Positions 27,287 to 37,483 of a stretch of DNA of 64,000 nt are shown in pieces. The position numbers and the translations under genes are program-made. Numbering within the stretch: the first letter of the stretch is position 1; each line of letters begins with the position of its first letter. The notes beneath the pieces are model-generated. The model had not been told where the DNA came from. It did not search any database and worked only from the letters and a program-made list of their open reading frames with translations. The DNA is taken from NCBI GenBank assembly GCA_902619805.1, contig CACNGC010000003.1, forward strand, positions 147,564 through 211,563, written 5' to 3'. Source of the DNA: an uncultured SAR116 cluster alpha proteobacterium. Its GTDB lineage: Bacteria > Pseudomonadota > Alphaproteobacteria > Puniceispirillales > Marisalimonadaceae.

Positions 27287-28225
27287 ATGAATATAAAAAA
27301 AGTGAAAGTTACAGAAGTTGGTCCACGCGATGGTTTTCAATCTGAAAAAACTATTTTAAAAACTGAAGATAAAATAGATGTAATAAATAATTTGATTGAT
27401 GCTGGTTTCCCGAGAATTGAAGTTTCATCCTTTGTCTCTCCTAAGGCAATTCCCCAATTAGCAGATGCAGCAACAATTTTAGAAAATGTAAAAAGAAATC
27501 ATGAAACAACATTAGCAGCATTAGTTCCTAATGCTAAAGGAGCATTGAGGGCTGTTGACGCAAAATTAGACGAAATAGTTGTTTTTTTATCTGCTTCTGA
27601 AAGTCATAATAAAAAGAATGTCAATAGAAGCGTTAAAGATTCTCTTCTTGGATTTAAAGAGATTGCAGATATTGCAGGTAAAAATAACATACCTATCCAG
27701 GGTGATATTGCCACTGCCTTTGGTTGTCCTTTTGAAGGAAATGTATCAGCTAAAAGATTAGCTGAGATTTCAAAAGAATATAAAAGTATGGGGTTTAAAG
27801 GCGTTACTCTTGGTGACACTACTGGCATGGCTACCCCAACTGTAGTTATTGAAGGTGTTAACGTAATTAGAGATAGGGTTCCTGATTTTGATATAACTCT
27901 TCATTTTCATAATACCAGAGGAATTGGGCTTGCAAATGTAATGACTGGATTAAATTTAGGAATTACAGATTATGAGAGTTGTTTTGGAGGTATGGGCGGA
28001 TGCCCATTTGCACCTAATGCAACAGGTAATATTTGTTCAGAAGATCTAATTTATCTACTTCATGAAATGGGTATTGATACAGGCATAAATTTAGACCAAT
28101 TAATCAATATTGCAAAAAGAGTTGAAACTTTGGTTGGTCATAGATTACCTGGTCAGGTCATGAGAGCAGGTCCAAGATTGTTGAAATATACTATGGAAGA
28201 TGTTCCTACAGCAATTGGAGCCTAA
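27287..28225 (+). CDS. HMG-CoA lyase family protein
   Basis: VTEVGPRDGFQSEKTIL, PRIEVSSFVSPKAIPQLADA, GDTTGMATP, GGMGGCPFAPNATGN. Confidence 0.93.
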   Translation: MNIKKVKVTEVGPRDGFQSEKTILKTEDKIDVINNLIDAGFPRIEVSSFVSPKAIPQLADAATILENVKRNHETTLAALVPNAKGALRAVDAKLDEIVVFLSASESHNKKNVNRSVKDSLLGFKEIADIAGKNNIPIQGDIATAFGCPFEGNVSAKRLAEISKEYKSMGFKGVTLGDTTGMATPTVVIEGVNVIRDRVPDFDITLHFHNTRGIGLANVMTGLNLGITDYESCFGGMGGCPFAPNATGNICSEDLIYLLHEMGIDTGINLDQLINIAKRVETLVGHRLPGQVMRAGPRLLKYTMEDVPTAIGA

Positions 28226-29377
28226 ATGACAGAATATAAAAATATTGGATCTCTTTCAGGTATAAAAGTTATTGATCTTACAAGAGTGCTATCTGGGCCA
28301 TTTTGCACAATGTTGCTAGCAGACATGGGTGCAGAAGTTATTAAAATTGAACCACCCAAAGGTGATAATGTCAGAAATCAAGGTGACATGGTGGATGGCT
28401 ATAGTTCTTATTTTGCTCAATTCAATAGAAACAAAAAATCAGTAATTTTAGATCTTTACAAGGAATCAGAAAAAGAAATTCTTAAATCTCTTATAAGTGA
28501 AGCTGATGTAGTTGTAGAAAATTTTAAGGCAGGAGTATTTGAAAAAATAGGTTTTGATTTTGAAACTTTAAAATCAATTAACCCAAGAATAATTAGTGCT
28601 TCTGTTAATGGGTTTGGTAGCAAAGGAGAAATGAGGGATAAACCGGCTTTTGATTTTATAGCACAAGCATTGAGTGGTTTTATGTCATTAAACGGAACAG
28701 AAGAAGGTGGTCCTATGAGGGCAGCCATGCCTATTTCAGACTTAGTTGCAGGTTTGTATTGTTCTTTTGGAATAGTGTGTGCTCTATATTCACGAGTTCA
28801 AACTGGTAAAGGGCAGAAGGTTGAGTCTTGCCTGACTTCCGGTCTTATATCTATGATGGCATATCTATCTTCTGAAAGTTTTGTAACTGGTAAAGCGCCA
28901 AAAAAATCAGGAAACAATCATCCTATACTAGCTCCTTATGGTATTTTTCAAACATCTGATGGTGAAGTTGCTGTTGCTCCAGCAAGTGATAAGTTTTGTA
29001 ATATTTTTCTTGAATGTTTAGACCTAACAAATTTATTAGAAAATAATTTATACAAAAATAATGCAAATAGGATGAAAAACAGAGAATCTTTAAATGAGAT
29101 AATAAATAAAAAAATGAAAACAAAAACATCTCAATATTGGATTCATATTTTAAATGAGGCAGGGTGCCCTGCTGCTAAAATAGTTTCATTGCCAGATGCT
29201 CTTAATAGTCAATTAATAAGAGATAATGAAATGGTAATTAACTCTAATGGCCCTGAAGGTAGAAATATTAAAATGACAGGATTTCCAGTAAAATTATCTG
29301 AAACGCCAGCAAAATTATTTAGATCGCCTCCGCTATTAGGAGAACATACAGAAGAGATTCTAAAAAGATTTAAATGA
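28226..29377 (+). CDS. CaiB/BaiF family CoA transferase
   Basis: GIKVIDLTRVLSGPFCTMLLADMGAEVIKIEPPKGDNVR; YFAQFNRNKKSVILDL; RAAMPISDLVAGLY. Confidence 0.95.
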   Translation: MTEYKNIGSLSGIKVIDLTRVLSGPFCTMLLADMGAEVIKIEPPKGDNVRNQGDMVDGYSSYFAQFNRNKKSVILDLYKESEKEILKSLISEADVVVENFKAGVFEKIGFDFETLKSINPRIISASVNGFGSKGEMRDKPAFDFIAQALSGFMSLNGTEEGGPMRAAMPISDLVAGLYCSFGIVCALYSRVQTGKGQKVESCLTSGLISMMAYLSSESFVTGKAPKKSGNNHPILAPYGIFQTSDGEVAVAPASDKFCNIFLECLDLTNLLENNLYKNNANRMKNRESLNEIINKKMKTKTSQYWIHILNEAGCPAAKIVSLPDALNSQLIRDNEMVINSNGPEGRNIKMTGFPVKLSETPAKLFRSPPLLGEHTEEILKRFK

Positions 29378-29396
29378 TGTTTAGAAAGGAATACAA

Positions 29397-30188
29397 ATGG
29401 ATCTAAATACTATTAATTTTAAAATCAAAAATAATGTAGCAACAATTGAGTTGAATAGACCTAAACAATATAATTCTCTCAATCAATTAATGGCAGAAGA
29501 TTTGTTTAAAGTTTCATTAGAGTGTGAAGATAATTCTAAAATTAGATCTGTAATCTTAACAGGTGTAGGTGATAAAGCTTTCTGTGCTGGTGGTGATTTA
29601 CATTCATTTGCACAACATGAAAAGAAAGTTGCAAGTCACCTCAAAGAAGTAACAACTTCATTGCATGGAGCAATTTCAAGATTGTCTAGAATGAATGCTC
29701 CTTTAATTGTTGCAGTAAACGGTGTTGCGGCAGGCGCAGGTTTTTCATTTGTTGGCTTTGCAGATATCGTAATTGCGTCTTCAAACGCATCCTTTGTTTC
29801 AGCATATTCTAAAGCAGGTTTAACACCTGATGGCTCATCATCATATTTTCTGCCAAGAATAATAGGATCACGAAGGTATGCTGAACTAGTTTTAACTAAT
29901 AAAATATTAACTGCAGACGAAGCATGTGATTGGGGTTTGGTTAATAAAGTAGTAGATTTTAATGACTTACAAAACGAAGCATTTAAACTTGCTAAATCTC
30001 TAGCTGAAGGTCCAACATTAGCATTTGGAAAACTTAAAAATTTAATTCACAATAGTTTTTCAGATTCCCTTGAAGGACAGATGGAATATGAGGCTAGAAT
30101 GATTTCAGATTCTGCAAAGACGAAAGATGGCATAAATGGAATAGATGCTTTTGTAAATAAAAAGCAAGTTTCATTTAAGGGTGAGTAA
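29397..30188 (+). CDS. enoyl-CoA hydratase/isomerase family protein
   Basis: ATIELNRPKQYNSLNQLM, GDKAFCAGGDLHSF, APLIVAVNGVAAGAGFSFVGFADIVIA. Confidence 0.94.
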   Translation: MDLNTINFKIKNNVATIELNRPKQYNSLNQLMAEDLFKVSLECEDNSKIRSVILTGVGDKAFCAGGDLHSFAQHEKKVASHLKEVTTSLHGAISRLSRMNAPLIVAVNGVAAGAGFSFVGFADIVIASSNASFVSAYSKAGLTPDGSSSYFLPRIIGSRRYAELVLTNKILTADEACDWGLVNKVVDFNDLQNEAFKLAKSLAEGPTLAFGKLKNLIHNSFSDSLEGQMEYEARMISDSAKTKDGINGIDAFVNKKQVSFKGE

Positions 30189-30200
30189 TAAGAGAATTTT

Positions 30201-31292
30201 ATGAAACTTAATATAATAGCTTTTGATGGTGATGGTATTGGACCTGAAATCGTAAGTTCTACTCTGGATATAATTAATTTATTAAATACTAAATTAAAGC
30301 TAGGTATAGAAATACAAAGAGAGATCTTAGGTTTTAATTTATTAAAAAAAGTTGGGGTAACCTTTACAGACGATTTATTATTAAAATCTAAAGAAGCTGA
30401 TGGTATAATTTTAGGCCCTGTTGATCATAATGCTTATCCTTCAGTTTCTAATGGTGGAATAAATCCATCAGCTAAACTTCGTATTGGATTAGATTTATAC
30501 TCTAACATTAGACCTGCTAAAACTTATGTTAATGTAAAATCATTATCACAAAATATGGACTTAGTGATTGTACGTGAAAACACTGAAGGTTTTTATGCTG
30601 ATAGGAACATGTATGACGGTAGTGGAGAGTTTAGTCCTATACCTGGTGTTGGATTATCGTTGCGAAAGATTACAAAAGAAGCTTCTTTAAAAATTGCAAA
30701 ATCAGCATTTGAAATAGCCAAATCTAGATCTGTCAATAAATCAACAAAATCTAAAATCCATGTAGTTCACAAAGCAAATGTAATGAAAATTACTGACGGT
30801 ATTTTCCTTGATGCATGTAGACTCGTATCATCAAAGTATAATGATGTTGATTATGAAGAGATGCTAGTAGACGCATGCGCTGCACAGCTTGTAAGGAAAC
30901 CTGATCAATTTGATGTTATTGTAACTACAAACATGTTTGGTGATATTTTATCTGACTTAGCAACTGAATTATCTGGGTCTTTAGGTCTTGCTGGATCATT
31001 AAATGCTGGTAACAATCATGCAATGGCTCAAGCACAACACGGAGCTGCTCCAGATATTGCAGACAAAAATATTGCAAATCCAATATCATTAATTTTATCT
31101 TCGGCTATGTTATTAGATTGGCTTGGAAAAATTAGGGAAATGGACAAATTAATTTTAGCTTCCAATTTAATCAACGACTCAGTGTTAGAATTACTTAAAG
31201 ACAGAGAAAACTTTACTAGAGATCTTGGTGGGAATGCTTCCACTAGTAAAATCACAGAAAATTTGATAAAAATATTAAACAAAGTTATTTAA
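30201..31292 (+). CDS. isocitrate/isopropylmalate dehydrogenase family (beta-decarboxylating)
   Basis: AFDGDGIGPEIV, IVRENTEGFYADR, VTTNMFGDILSDLATELSGSLGLAGSLNAG. Confidence 0.92.
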   Translation: MKLNIIAFDGDGIGPEIVSSTLDIINLLNTKLKLGIEIQREILGFNLLKKVGVTFTDDLLLKSKEADGIILGPVDHNAYPSVSNGGINPSAKLRIGLDLYSNIRPAKTYVNVKSLSQNMDLVIVRENTEGFYADRNMYDGSGEFSPIPGVGLSLRKITKEASLKIAKSAFEIAKSRSVNKSTKSKIHVVHKANVMKITDGIFLDACRLVSSKYNDVDYEEMLVDACAAQLVRKPDQFDVIVTTNMFGDILSDLATELSGSLGLAGSLNAGNNHAMAQAQHGAAPDIADKNIANPISLILSSAMLLDWLGKIREMDKLILASNLINDSVLELLKDRENFTRDLGGNASTSKITENLIKILNKVI

Positions 31293-31297
31293 AATAC

Positions 31298-32398
31298 ATG
31301 TCTGATCAAATATCTATACCAGCAGTTTATATGAGAGGTGGAACCTCAAAAGGGTTACTATTTAATAAACATTATTTACCCAAAGTTCAGTCAGAGTTAG
31401 ATAAATACCTGCTTGCAGCAATGGGGTCACCTGATCTTAGACAAATAAATGGAATTGGTGGAGCAACATCTGTAACAAGCAAAGTATGTATAATTTCAAA
31501 AAGCACACAAAAAAATGTAGATATAGATTACTTATTTGCTCAAGTAATTATAGACAAAGCAAAAGTAGATTACGGGCCTACCTGCGGTAATATGCTATCA
31601 GCAGTTGGCCCTTTTTCAATCGAAAATGGCTTTATTGATGCTGAAGAGGGTGAAACTAAAATAATTATCAGATCTGTAAATACAGGTTCTATAATTGAAG
31701 CTGTAGTACCAACACCCAAAAAAAAAATAAAATATATGGGTGATTTTAAAATTGACGGAGTTCCTGGGAAAGGTGCTCCAATATTACTAAAATTTAAGAA
31801 TTTAGTTGGTGGAACCACGGGAAAGATGTTGCCTAATGGAACACCAAATATAAAAGTTAAAGGTATAGAAGTTACATGTCTTGATATTTCAATGCCTATA
31901 GTAATGGCAAAAGCCTCTGACTTTGGCATAAGTGGAAACGAAACAAGTAATGAACTAAATAAAAATTTGGAACTACTTAACAAGATTGAAGAGATTAGAG
32001 TTATTGCGGGTGCTCAAATGGGATTGGGGGATGTAAGTGGAAAAGTAATACCAAAATTTGCTCTTCTATCAAGACCACTTAATGGTGGGACTATTACGTC
32101 TAGATATTTTACTCCTAATACCTGTCATGAGACACATGCTGCTACAGGCACTAATTGTATTGCATCTGCTTGTCTCATTTCTAATACAATTGCTTCTCAA
32201 ATTTCTCAAATTGAAGTTAAACAAGAAAATAAAGTAACAGTAGAACATCCTTTAGGTTCAATAGACTGTTTTGTTGAAACATGCTTGTCAACTGCAGACA
32301 ATAAAAATGACTTCATAATTTCATGTGGTATCTATAGAACATCAAGAAAAATTATGGATGGAAAAATTTATATTCCACAAAATATAAATGATCACTGA
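31298..32398 (+). CDS. PrpF family isomerase (methylitaconate/aconitate/oxalomesaconate isomerase-like)
   Basis: IPAVYMRGGTSKGLLFNKHYLP, DYGPTCGNMLSAVGPFSIENG, PNTCHETHAATGTNCIASACL. Confidence 0.92.
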   Translation: MSDQISIPAVYMRGGTSKGLLFNKHYLPKVQSELDKYLLAAMGSPDLRQINGIGGATSVTSKVCIISKSTQKNVDIDYLFAQVIIDKAKVDYGPTCGNMLSAVGPFSIENGFIDAEEGETKIIIRSVNTGSIIEAVVPTPKKKIKYMGDFKIDGVPGKGAPILLKFKNLVGGTTGKMLPNGTPNIKVKGIEVTCLDISMPIVMAKASDFGISGNETSNELNKNLELLNKIEEIRVIAGAQMGLGDVSGKVIPKFALLSRPLNGGTITSRYFTPNTCHETHAATGTNCIASACLISNTIASQISQIEVKQENKVTVEHPLGSIDCFVETCLSTADNKNDFIISCGIYRTSRKIMDGKIYIPQNINDH

Positions 32399-33458
32399 CA
32401 AATTAAAATTAGTTAATTTTTTCTTTGGGTGGTGGCCAGAGAGATGGCGATATACTTTGAGTTTGTTGTTAGCAATAGCTAGTGGCTTTTTAGCTTATTA
32501 TATAGGCCTTCCTTTACCATGGATGTTGGGTCCGTTGATAGGTTGTGGATTTTTTGCGGCAATTGGTAAAGGAGTAATTATTGGGAAAAAACCAAGACCT
32601 GTTTGTAGGGCGCTATTAGGTTGCACAATTGGAGCTAATTTTGGGCCAGAGATAATTGATAGAGTTGGTGAAATTGGGATTTCATTATTATTTGTTCCAT
32701 TTTTTGTAATTTTAATGGGCTCTACAACTTATTTTTACTTAAACAAAGTCATGAAAATGGACAGACTGACCTCAATTTATGGCTCTTTCCCGGGTGGTTT
32801 AAATGAAATGGTTATTCTTGGTCAAGAGATTGGATCAAACCCAAGAACTTTAGTATTAATACATGCAACTAGAATTGTTGTTGTTGTTTTTTTAGCGTCT
32901 TTACTAATTATGTTTGTTCCAAAGTTAAGTGTTGATATATTACCAAATCCTGATTTGTTTTATAATTGGCAACAACTTCCATTTGTTTTTATCATATCTT
33001 ACTTAGGATGGTATTTGGCGGTTAAGTTGAAAATCCCGGGTCCAACAATAATTGGTCCAATGATTTTTTCAGCACTTATCCATATCTTCGAAATTGTGGA
33101 AGCAATGCCAATGTATATAATTGTTATTTCTGTTCAAATTTTATTAGGTTCAGCTCTTGGATGTCTGTTTAAAAATATTACTTTAAAGGAAATGTCAGGA
33201 CCTGTGCTCGCTGGACTTATAACAACCTTAATAGCAGTTATTCCTCTGGTGATTATTTATTTCATACTAGTAAATATTGGATATGACCCTTTATCAATTT
33301 TACTAGCATTCTCTCCTGGTGGACAATCAGAAATGAATATTTTAGCTCTTTCTGTTGGAGCTGATATGTCATTTATAAGTCCACATCATATGTTAAGAGT
33401 TTTTATGGTAATAATTTTTGCTGGAATTCTACATAAAATCATTAAACAAAATCTTTAA
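32388..33458 (+). CDS. AbrB family membrane protein
   Basis: GLPLPWMLGPLIGCGF, RALLGCTIGANFGPEII, YGSFPGGLNEMVILGQEIGSNPRTLVLIHATRIV. Confidence 0.85.
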   Translation: MITDKLKLVNFFFGWWPERWRYTLSLLLAIASGFLAYYIGLPLPWMLGPLIGCGFFAAIGKGVIIGKKPRPVCRALLGCTIGANFGPEIIDRVGEIGISLLFVPFFVILMGSTTYFYLNKVMKMDRLTSIYGSFPGGLNEMVILGQEIGSNPRTLVLIHATRIVVVVFLASLLIMFVPKLSVDILPNPDLFYNWQQLPFVFIISYLGWYLAVKLKIPGPTIIGPMIFSALIHIFEIVEAMPMYIIVISVQILLGSALGCLFKNITLKEMSGPVLAGLITTLIAVIPLVIIYFILVNIGYDPLSILLAFSPGGQSEMNILALSVGADMSFISPHHMLRVFMVIIFAGILHKIIKQNL

Positions 33459-33460
33459 TT

Positions 33461-33862
33461 TTATTTTTTAATTTTAGAATTGTTTGTGTCTACCAAGCTC
33501 ATTTTTGTATTATCTACATAAGGAGCGTTTTCAATCCAAGACATTTCAAAACCTTCAATACAAGCTATATTATAACCATATTCGTTTGGATTTGATCGTC
33601 TCTTGTGGTGTGTGTTTATTCCACAGATTTTACAGAAATAATGTTCAGCTATATTAGAATTCCATTTATAAGTTGATAGAAATTTTTTCCCAGATACAAT
33701 TGTAAGGAGTTCCATGGGTGCTGATCCCATAACAAATCCTTTTCTTGAACAAATTGAACAATTACACCTACGAAGATCTCTCAAACTTGTGTTAATTTTA
33801 AATTTTATCACACCGCAATGACAACTTCCCCTAAGGGGTGTCTTTAAATCCTTGATTTTCAT
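33461..33862 (-). CDS. GFA (glutathione-dependent formaldehyde-activating-like) family protein
   Basis: GSCHCGVIKFKI, RRCNCSICSRKG, HYFCKICGINTHH. Confidence 0.88.
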   Translation of the reverse strand: MKIKDLKTPLRGSCHCGVIKFKINTSLRDLRRCNCSICSRKGFVMGSAPMELLTIVSGKKFLSTYKWNSNIAEHYFCKICGINTHHKRRSNPNEYGYNIACIEGFEMSWIENAPYVDNTKMSLVDTNNSKIKK

Positions 33863-33870
33863 TTTAATCC

Positions 33871-34782
33871 CTAAAATTTAAAGCCATAACTATCTCTCAG
33901 TTTGTTTGCTAACTCATTTGTTTTATCTTCAGATATAGGTTTGAATGGGGGCCTTAAGTTGTTCCATAAAGAGTTTTTAGTTTGTAAGGCTAATAACGAT
34001 TTTTGGGCAGGAATTGGTGCATAGTCTTGAAATAATAATCTTACTGATTTAACCTTTTTTTGAAGTTTTTTAGCCTCGTCCCATTTTCCCGAGTGACAAA
34101 GATCTATTACCTTTGAGATATCTTTGCTATTCAAGTTTGCAGTTGCTGAAATACAACCTGGTGCGCCTAGTTTGATTGCTTCAATTACAGGAAGCTCTGC
34201 TCCTGGATAAACAACCAAGTCCTTAATATTTAATAAGGCTTCTGTATTTTCCCAAACACCTGAGCTGTCTTTAATACCTATGATGAATTCTGGGTAAGCT
34301 TCTTTTAATTTTTTGACAAGTTCTATAGATAAACCAACACCACTTACCTGTGGAATATGATATAAATATATATTAAGTCTACTATCATTCACTCCATCAA
34401 TTAGTTTTTCAAAATATTCATATAGTCCTTCGTCACTCATTCCTTTAAAATAAAATGGAGGTAATGTCATTGCTCCCAGGCACCCCAATTCTATCGCATG
34501 TTTGGTAATTTCAATAGTATCTGGCAAATTACATAGACCTGTTCCTGGTATTAATGTTTTTGGATCAATCCCAGACTCGACTAAACCTTCAATTGCTATC
34601 ATTCTTTCTTTATTACCAACTGACAAAGCTTCTCCAGTTGTTCCAAAAGGGGCAAGTCCTGAGCAACCATTTTCCATGAGATCTTTGGCCAGATCATTAT
34701 ACATTTTTTGATCCATTTTAAGATTGTTGTCAAAAGGGGTTAGGATTGGTGCAATTAAACCTTTAATCAATTTTATCTCCAT
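33871..34782 (-). CDS. dihydrodipicolinate synthase (DapA) family lyase/aldolase
   Basis: IAPILTPFDNN, GTTGEALSVGNKERM, IYLYHIPQ (Tyr) and IIGIKDSSG (Lys) catalytic motifs. Confidence 0.9.
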   Translation of the reverse strand: MEIKLIKGLIAPILTPFDNNLKMDQKMYNDLAKDLMENGCSGLAPFGTTGEALSVGNKERMIAIEGLVESGIDPKTLIPGTGLCNLPDTIEITKHAIELGCLGAMTLPPFYFKGMSDEGLYEYFEKLIDGVNDSRLNIYLYHIPQVSGVGLSIELVKKLKEAYPEFIIGIKDSSGVWENTEALLNIKDLVVYPGAELPVIEAIKLGAPGCISATANLNSKDISKVIDLCHSGKWDEAKKLQKKVKSVRLLFQDYAPIPAQKSLLALQTKNSLWNNLRPPFKPISEDKTNELANKLRDSYGFKF

Positions 34783-34978
34783 ACAGAAAATTAAAAAATT
34801 AATACTACTTTAATTTTTTATATAAATAAATTTCAATTTAATTACTTATTTACAAATTTAGAATTATTATTAAATAAAATTAAAAGGAATAAACTTTACT
34901 CTTTTAGAAAATTACGTAGAACAATCGATACGTTAATGATATATAAAAAAATAATTGCACATCAAATAGGGGATATAA

Positions 34979-36106
34979 TTGTCTGAAAAAAGTACAAATT
35001 TAGAAATTCGTGTGGACGTAAATTATGCGAATGATTTAATAACTGATATTTTTAAAGCCAAATCATGTAATGATCATGAAGCAAGAACTATTGCTCAAAG
35101 ATTATCAGGATCAAACTTAGTAGGACATGACAGTCATGGTATTGCAAGGGTGCCGAGGTATGTTAAATGGATGGAAAGAGGTTGGGTTTTTCCTAATCTA
35201 AAACCTGAAGTTGTTATTGATGCCGGTGCAATGGGTTGTCTAGACGCAAAACAGGGTTTTGGTCAAGTTGCTGGAGAATATGCAGTTGATGACGGAATTA
35301 GTAGAGCCAAAAAACATGGTGTATCCGTTGTAGGTTTAAGGAACTCAGGTCATCTTGGAAGAATTGGAGATTGGGCAGAAAGAGCGGCTGATGCAGGCTT
35401 GATTTCTTTTCATTTTGTCAATGTAAGAGGTAGTTTACTTGTTGCTCCTTTTGGAGGAAGTGATAGAAGAGGAAGCACATCACCACTTGCTATAGGCATA
35501 CCTAACAAAAACAAAGACCATATTATTTTGGATATGGCTACCTCAACTGTAGCAGAGGGAAAGGTAATGGTAGCTCAAAAAGGCGGTAAAAAATTACCTC
35601 ATGGAGCTTTAATAGATAATTTAGGAAATCTAACCATAAACCCTGAAGCTATGTATGGTAAAATAGGTGATGATGACGTCCCAGATCCAGATAAAGGAAC
35701 TGGTGCAATAACAGCTTTTGGTCTTCACAAAGGTTCTGGTATAAATTTTATGATGGAAATTTTGGGTGGAGCTTTAACAGGTAATGGTGTTTGTGGAGCA
35801 CTAACTGACAAAGAAAGAAGAAGATTTTCAAATGGAATGTTATCACTTTACATCGAAGTTAAAAAAATGGTTGATATTGATTACTTCACAAAAGAAGTAA
35901 AATCTTATGCAGATTTTGTTAGAGCCTCTAGGCCATCTCAAAATAATGACAAAGTATTAATACCTGGTGATAAAGAAATATCAACTAATGAAGATAGACT
36001 TAAAAATGGATTACCTGTTCCTCCACTAGTATGGGGAAATATTAAACAAACGGCAGATAGATTAAATGTTGAAAATTTAGAACGTTTTGAAAAAGCTATT
36101 AAATAA
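34979..36106 (+). CDS. malate/L-lactate/ureidoglycolate dehydrogenase (Ldh2) family oxidoreductase
   Basis: GHDSHGIARVPRYVKWMERG, VGLRNSGHLGRIGDWAERAADAG, APFGGSDRRGSTSPLAIGIP; TTG start. Confidence 0.9.
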   Translation: MSEKSTNLEIRVDVNYANDLITDIFKAKSCNDHEARTIAQRLSGSNLVGHDSHGIARVPRYVKWMERGWVFPNLKPEVVIDAGAMGCLDAKQGFGQVAGEYAVDDGISRAKKHGVSVVGLRNSGHLGRIGDWAERAADAGLISFHFVNVRGSLLVAPFGGSDRRGSTSPLAIGIPNKNKDHIILDMATSTVAEGKVMVAQKGGKKLPHGALIDNLGNLTINPEAMYGKIGDDDVPDPDKGTGAITAFGLHKGSGINFMMEILGGALTGNGVCGALTDKERRRFSNGMLSLYIEVKKMVDIDYFTKEVKSYADFVRASRPSQNNDKVLIPGDKEISTNEDRLKNGLPVPPLVWGNIKQTADRLNVENLERFEKAIK

Positions 36107-36111
36107 TTTTT

Positions 36112-36735
36112 TCAAGTTTCAAAGGTTCTATCTCCAGCATCTCCAAGCCCAGGAATGATAAAACCATTTTCGTTAAGCTTGTCATCCTTTTGAGCACAAA
36201 TAATCTCAACTTCTGGAAAATTATCTTGAACCTTTTTAATGCCTGGATCAGATGCTAGTAGACAAATTAGTTTAATATTTGAGGCACTGTGTTCTTTAAG
36301 TGTATTTATTGCAGAAACTGCGCTTCCACCAGTTGCAAGCATTGGATCACATAGATAACACTGTCTATTATTTAAATCAGACGGAAGTTTTTTTATATAA
36401 TTGACTGGTTTAAGTGTTTTCTCGTCTCTATACATACCAATATGACCAATTGAGACTTCATCAAATATATCTGTAATGCCTTCACTCATAATTAACCCTG
36501 CTCTTAAAATTGAAATAATACATGGCTTTGGATCATTTAATTTTACACCATCATATTTTTCTAAGGGTGTTTCAATTGTATTAGGAAATACATTTAAATC
36601 CTTAAAAATTTCAAAAACCATAAGAGAGGAAATTTTTCTTGCCAAATATCTAAACTTAGTACTTTGAGTGTTTTTTGACCTTAACGTAGTCATGTAAAGA
36701 TTTATTAAGGGATGATTTAGGATTCTTACTTTCAT
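36112..36735 (-). CDS. upp: uracil phosphoribosyltransferase
   Basis: HPLINLYMTTLRSKNTQSTKFRYLARKIS, ISILRAGLIMSEGI, CYLCDPMLATGGSAVSAI, PGLGDAGDRTFET. Confidence 0.96.
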   Translation of the reverse strand: MKVRILNHPLINLYMTTLRSKNTQSTKFRYLARKISSLMVFEIFKDLNVFPNTIETPLEKYDGVKLNDPKPCIISILRAGLIMSEGITDIFDEVSIGHIGMYRDEKTLKPVNYIKKLPSDLNNRQCYLCDPMLATGGSAVSAINTLKEHSASNIKLICLLASDPGIKKVQDNFPEVEIICAQKDDKLNENGFIIPGLGDAGDRTFET

Positions 36736-36746
36736 TTTATTTTTCT

Positions 36747-37478
36747 CTAAGGTTTGAATTTATTCAGATAACCCATATATTCTTTTTTTCTGGGTACCGC
36801 ATAAGATCCAACCTTACAGGTTTTAATTTTTAAATTTACTAAGCTTTCTGCTAACACTACAGCTGAAGAAACACCCTCGATAACAGGTAACTGATGTTTT
36901 GTTTCTAAGCTTTTAGCTAAGTCAGCCATGCCAGCGCATCCTAAAATTATAGACTCTGCATTATCATTTTCTATGGTATCTTGAATTCCTTTATTTAATT
37001 TATCTAAGTTTTCCCTAGAAATATTTTCTAAATCTAAAACTGGAACTTCAATAGCAGTAACTTTGACACAATTTTCAAAAAGACCATATTTTTTTAAATT
37101 ATGAGTCAGCGGTCTTATTGATCTAGATAATGTTGTTATCACTGTGAAATTACCAGCTACCATAGTTGCAATATGATATGCGGCTTCTCCTATTCCTATC
37201 ACTGGTTTTTCTGTAATTGATCTAATTACATCTAAGCCTGTGTCATCAAAACAAGCTATAATATATGAATCAGCATCACTATGTTTTTCTATTTGTTCTA
37301 CCAATCCAGGAATACAAAAAGCTTCATCATAAAATCCCTCAATGCTCTCAGGACCAACATTTGGTTCAACAGAAACAATTTCAGTATCTGCGCTAGCAAA
37401 CTTCTTTGCAGTTAAATCTATTTTCTGTGTCATTGCTTTAGTAGTATTAGGATTAATTATACAAATTTTTCTTTTCAA
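36747..37478 (-). CDS. Asp/Glu/hydantoin racemase family protein, both catalytic Cys present
   Basis: KICIINPNTTKAMT; YIIACFDDTGLD; SIILGCAGMADLA. Confidence 0.92.
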   Translation of the reverse strand: MKRKICIINPNTTKAMTQKIDLTAKKFASADTEIVSVEPNVGPESIEGFYDEAFCIPGLVEQIEKHSDADSYIIACFDDTGLDVIRSITEKPVIGIGEAAYHIATMVAGNFTVITTLSRSIRPLTHNLKKYGLFENCVKVTAIEVPVLDLENISRENLDKLNKGIQDTIENDNAESIILGCAGMADLAKSLETKHQLPVIEGVSSAVVLAESLVNLKIKTCKVGSYAVPRKKEYMGYLNKFKP

Positions 37479-37483
37479 AATAA

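Noticed and set aside
31570-31983. 137-aa antisense ORF opposite the PrpF-family gene
   Set aside because: Mirror of a conserved coding frame; no independent evidence
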